64,000 nucleotides of DNA from Bdellovibrionia bacterium (GTDB taxonomy: Bacteria > Bdellovibrionota > Bdellovibrionia > Bdellovibrionales > JAGQZY01). Below are positions 61,263-64,000 of the stretch, piece by piece. The notes beneath the pieces were generated by a model. That model saw only the letters and a program-made list of their open reading frames with translations, searched no databases and was not told the origin of the DNA. A program made the translations under genes and the position numbers. Numbering within the stretch: the stretch's first letter is position 1; every line of letters begins with the position of its first letter. The stretch is taken from NCBI GenBank assembly GCA_030424715.1, contig JAUHWH010000008.1, positions 79,665 to 143,664 of the forward strand, given 5' to 3'.

Positions 61263-61895
61263 CTATACAGAGCGTAGTGAATAATACTCGGCAAAAAGAT
61301 TGGTATTAAAACCAAAAGGAACATGCTCAATGCTCGGAAGATCTTTAATGGTTCCGACCACTTTACCTTCTTTTTCAGCCTTCTCCATATAATCAGGAGT
61401 GTCTAAACGAGGAGCATCTTGGCATTGGATAACCACTTGATGCTCATAGGACTTATCTTTAAGCGAAATAACATCGCCAACTTTAAGAACTGCTGATCCC
61501 ACATCGACTTTTTTACCGTTAACAAAAACATGGCCGTGACTCACAAGCTGACGAGCCGCACGGATGCTAGGAGCAAACCCTAAACGAAAGACAGAATTGT
61601 CGAGACGAAGCTCAAGAAGACTGGCCAGCGCACTGATCCAGTTTTTTGTGGCGTTACCACGCTTGGCATCTCGGATAAAGCGACGCAATTGCTTTTCGCG
61701 AAGACCATAGTGGAACATCACTTTTTGCTTTTCTTCTAACTGTAAAGCGTAGTTTGAGAATTTCTTTCTTTTGTTACCGGCTTCGCCTGGGGGATAAGGA
61801 CGTCTCTCGAGAGCACCTGGCTTTCCTAGTCCAGGAAGCTCAGTGCCGAGGCGGCGTTGAATGCGAAAACGGGCTTTGCTTTTATCTTTGCTCAT
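61263..61895 (-). CDS. rpsD: 30S ribosomal protein S4
   Basis: 'NYALQLEEKQKVMFHYGLREKQLRRF', 'LELRLDNSVFRLGFAPSIRAARQLVSHGHVFVNGKKVD'; zinc Cys absent. Confidence 0.96.
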   Translation of the reverse strand: MSKDKSKARFRIQRRLGTELPGLGKPGALERRPYPPGEAGNKRKKFSNYALQLEEKQKVMFHYGLREKQLRRFIRDAKRGNATKNWISALASLLELRLDNSVFRLGFAPSIRAARQLVSHGHVFVNGKKVDVGSAVLKVGDVISLKDKSYEHQVVIQCQDAPRLDTPDYMEKAEKEGKVVGTIKDLPSIEHVPFGFNTNLFAEYYSLRSV

Positions 61896-61902
61896 AGTAG
61901 TG

Positions 61903-61928
61903 ACCACTCCAAATTGTTTTAAAGTGGT
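61903..61928 (-). promoter_or_regulatory. Hairpin overlapping the rpsD Shine-Dalgarno sequence
   Basis: mRNA-sense ACCACUuuaaaacaauuuggAGUGGU; GGAG at 61910-61907 overlaps the stem; AUG at 61895. Confidence 0.5.
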
Positions 61929-61974
61929 GTTTTATTGCATAGATGCCATGAGATGTCACATAAAAAATAGCAAA

Positions 61975-62010
61975 AAGAAGCGGGGCCTTCCATTTCTGGA
62001 GGCCCCGGCA
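61975..62010 (-). terminator. Terminator downstream of the 62043 OMP gene
   Basis: Minus strand GGGGCCTCC-agaaat-GGAAGGCCCC then a T-rich tract. Confidence 0.75.
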
Positions 62011-62042
62011 ACGACGTTTAAGTATTTGTATTTATTGGTTTA

Positions 62043-63176
62043 TTAGAAATCAAGGCTCATGGTCATCATGTAGCGGCGGTTTTCGATTTTCGAATTTTCC
62101 ACCCCAACCTCTTCACCATATGAGGCCAGATCCAATTTGAAGATCCCAAACTCGCCAGTGAAGCCAGCCGTCCAGTAGCCCTGATTAAGGCCGGCTCGCC
62201 AGCCCCCACGAAACCAGGAGGCCACCTCCCACATGAACTCAGCCCCCAAATGAAAACCCTTTTGCAGGTTCCAGTTAGGATGGAGCATGTCTCGAATATC
62301 AAAGGCGATTTTGGAGCTCCAGATCCACCAGCTGGGCATATCCATAGCGTAACCCAGGTCGATGGTGCGATGAAGGTTCTCAGGGTCGCCCGTGCCCTCA
62401 CCAATAATCCCCAGGTTGGTGATGTAACCATAGTCACCGATATTTTTTATCACCAAGGCCGCTGAAGGATTGTAGCTCTGCCACGGGCCCTTCCAGAGGA
62501 AGCCGACGTCAGCATCGAGCGCGAGTCCTTCTTTGGCGTCTTCTAGGTTAAAAATTTCATCTTTAATAGCGATGGTTGCGACATCCACAATCTTATCCAC
62601 GTTCATTCGGTAGATAGCCTTTGCTGTCACACCAATGTTGAACGATCCATTTTTGTGCCACTTTTTGATTTTCCAATTTTTTGTGAAGGCCACCGTGGTG
62701 TCTTGAATTGCGGTGAGGTTGACCGACGGACCAACAGAGCGATGCAAACCCATGTCGATTGACAGGTCCATGGGGATCACCGCAATCCCCCAACTCGGGC
62801 GGGCCCAAAGAAAGCCCAAAGAGGGCGCACGCACGGAATAGTGACTGCCGTAATTCTTTTTAATGACTTCTGTGATAGCGGCGACATCATTAGACTTCTT
62901 GCCGGCTTCATCAATCTCATCATAGAAGTCAGCAATTTCTGGGTCGCCATCAAGCTTAAGAAACCAATTGCTCTCCCCCTTCTCTAATTGACTGATCCCC
63001 GCTGGGTTGTAAAAGATCGCCGTGTTGTCATCGGCCACCGCGGTAAAGGCCCCACCCATGCCGTTGGCACGAGTGGCTTCAAAGCCTCTTCGGATACCTG
63101 AATACAAAGATTGCGCCATCAAGACATTGGCGAAAAATACAATTGCTAAGAAAAGAAAAACCTTTGCTTTCATCAT
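62043..63176 (-). CDS. Outer-membrane beta-barrel protein, third paralogue of the 'GMGxAxxA' family
   Basis: 'TRANGMGGAFTAVADDNTAIFYNPAGI'; ends 'MMTMSLDF*'. Confidence 0.78.
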   Translation of the reverse strand: MMKAKVFLFLAIVFFANVLMAQSLYSGIRRGFEATRANGMGGAFTAVADDNTAIFYNPAGISQLEKGESNWFLKLDGDPEIADFYDEIDEAGKKSNDVAAITEVIKKNYGSHYSVRAPSLGFLWARPSWGIAVIPMDLSIDMGLHRSVGPSVNLTAIQDTTVAFTKNWKIKKWHKNGSFNIGVTAKAIYRMNVDKIVDVATIAIKDEIFNLEDAKEGLALDADVGFLWKGPWQSYNPSAALVIKNIGDYGYITNLGIIGEGTGDPENLHRTIDLGYAMDMPSWWIWSSKIAFDIRDMLHPNWNLQKGFHLGAEFMWEVASWFRGGWRAGLNQGYWTAGFTGEFGIFKLDLASYGEEVGVENSKIENRRYMMTMSLDF

Positions 63177-63255
63177 CAGACCTCTTTGAATGTAAAACTT
63201 TATTGTGAAGAAAAAGCACGTTGGCGGCAAGTTCAAATGTCTCTATAATAAAAGC

Positions 63256-63870
63256 ATGATACAGATCCTCACTCTTATTTTTATCAGCACTCTCCCCTTA
63301 GCCTCTCTGGCGGCACAAAAGAACGACCACTGGTATAAAGTCGAGAGCAAAAAACAAGAAAAGAAAGCGAAACCAAAGGCCAACTATAATTACGACAGCG
63401 TTGAAAAAAGCAATCCAGAACGGCAATTCCAAAATCCAGGCTACTGGTCTCTTAGACCAAAGCTTAGTTTCTCTGGAGGCTATCATGTCGACAAAGCTTT
63501 TCTTAATGAAGGAAAAAGGAATCGCTTGTTTTTCAATACGGCCCTGCAGTTTCGCCAGCGCCCTTGGTATCGCTTAACCGCCAACGCTCTCTTGCTACAG
63601 AACAATAGTATGCTCGCCGGCTTATCTTACGAAATCACCCCCAGCCGGGAGAGAGTGAGAACCTACTACGGTGTCGGAGTCGCTCACCTACTGGTCGCTG
63701 AAAAGCAGTTTAGCAACTTGGTGGAGCTCGACGCCTACTACGCTACCGCCCAGTACGGCTGGGAGGTCCTATTACCCTCTAAGCATGGCTACAATATCGA
63801 AATCAAGGGCTTCTTATCGGGCAACGATTACGCCATTCAAATATCGGCCGGCTACATCATCCCCCTGTAA
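63256..63870 (+). CDS. Hypothetical secreted, probably beta-rich protein
   Basis: Signal peptide MIQILTLIFISTLPLASLAA; strand-like C-terminal half. Confidence 0.65.
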   Translation: MIQILTLIFISTLPLASLAAQKNDHWYKVESKKQEKKAKPKANYNYDSVEKSNPERQFQNPGYWSLRPKLSFSGGYHVDKAFLNEGKRNRLFFNTALQFRQRPWYRLTANALLLQNNSMLAGLSYEITPSRERVRTYYGVGVAHLLVAEKQFSNLVELDAYYATAQYGWEVLLPSKHGYNIEIKGFLSGNDYAIQISAGYIIPL

Positions 63871-63902
63871 CAACAACCGATCCATTCTCCTGATCTCCGC
63901 AA

Positions 63903-64000
63903 CAGAAACACAGAAACACAGAAACACAGAAACACAGAAACACAGAAACACAGAAACACAGAAACACAGAAACACAGAAACACAGAAACACAGAAACACA
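63903..64000. repeat. Perfect 8-bp tandem repeat (cagaaaca)n, at least 12 copies, running off the window
   Basis: Uninterrupted 8-mer periodicity from 63903 to the last base. Confidence 0.97.

Noticed and set aside
63814-63999. Minus-strand ORF FLCFCVSV repeats
   Set aside because: Translation of the 8-bp repeat; open in all frames by composition, not evidence of a gene.
1-64000. tRNA, rRNA, tmRNA or transposase genes
   Set aside because: Scanned by eye for T-loop motifs and transposase signatures; none convincing. A tRNAscan-SE/Infernal run would be decisive.

Overview
The window looks like a chromosomal segment from a Gram-negative (diderm) bacterium. The gene content suggests a Bdellovibrionota/deltaproteobacterial-type genome, but this is inferred from protein style only. 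It is densely coding. Recognisable modules are: a FecR-domain protein plus a TPR/beta-barrel protein; recO/mgtE; a UDP-glucuronate/UDP-xylose pair (ugd-uxs); an AT-rich HNH-endonuclease region (~10.2-13.7 kb); a very large lipoprotein; a partial complex I operon (nuoB-CD-E-F-G-I); two subtilases; cysE/yhaM-like/purH; an MCE (Mla-type) transport operon with alr; a signalling cluster (intact hybrid histidine kinase, degenerate GGDEF protein, degenerate kinase-like membrane protein); nadB; addAB-like helicase-nucleases; an outer-membrane-protein/lipoprotein cluster; and an unlinked rpsD. Best candidates for a second look are: an MCE protein with a C-terminal beta-barrel-like domain; a REC/GAF/GGDEF-like protein that lost GGDEF but kept the RxxD I-site; a secreted FAM20/HipA-fold-like protein with altered catalytic residues; a start-less OMP C-terminal relic missing from the ORF track (28890-29171, minus strand); a Shine-Dalgarno-occluding hairpin before rpsD; and two tandem-repeat tracts (36 bp and 8 bp units). 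No tRNA, rRNA, CRISPR array or transposase was recognised. All domain calls are from reading the sequence, without database searches.
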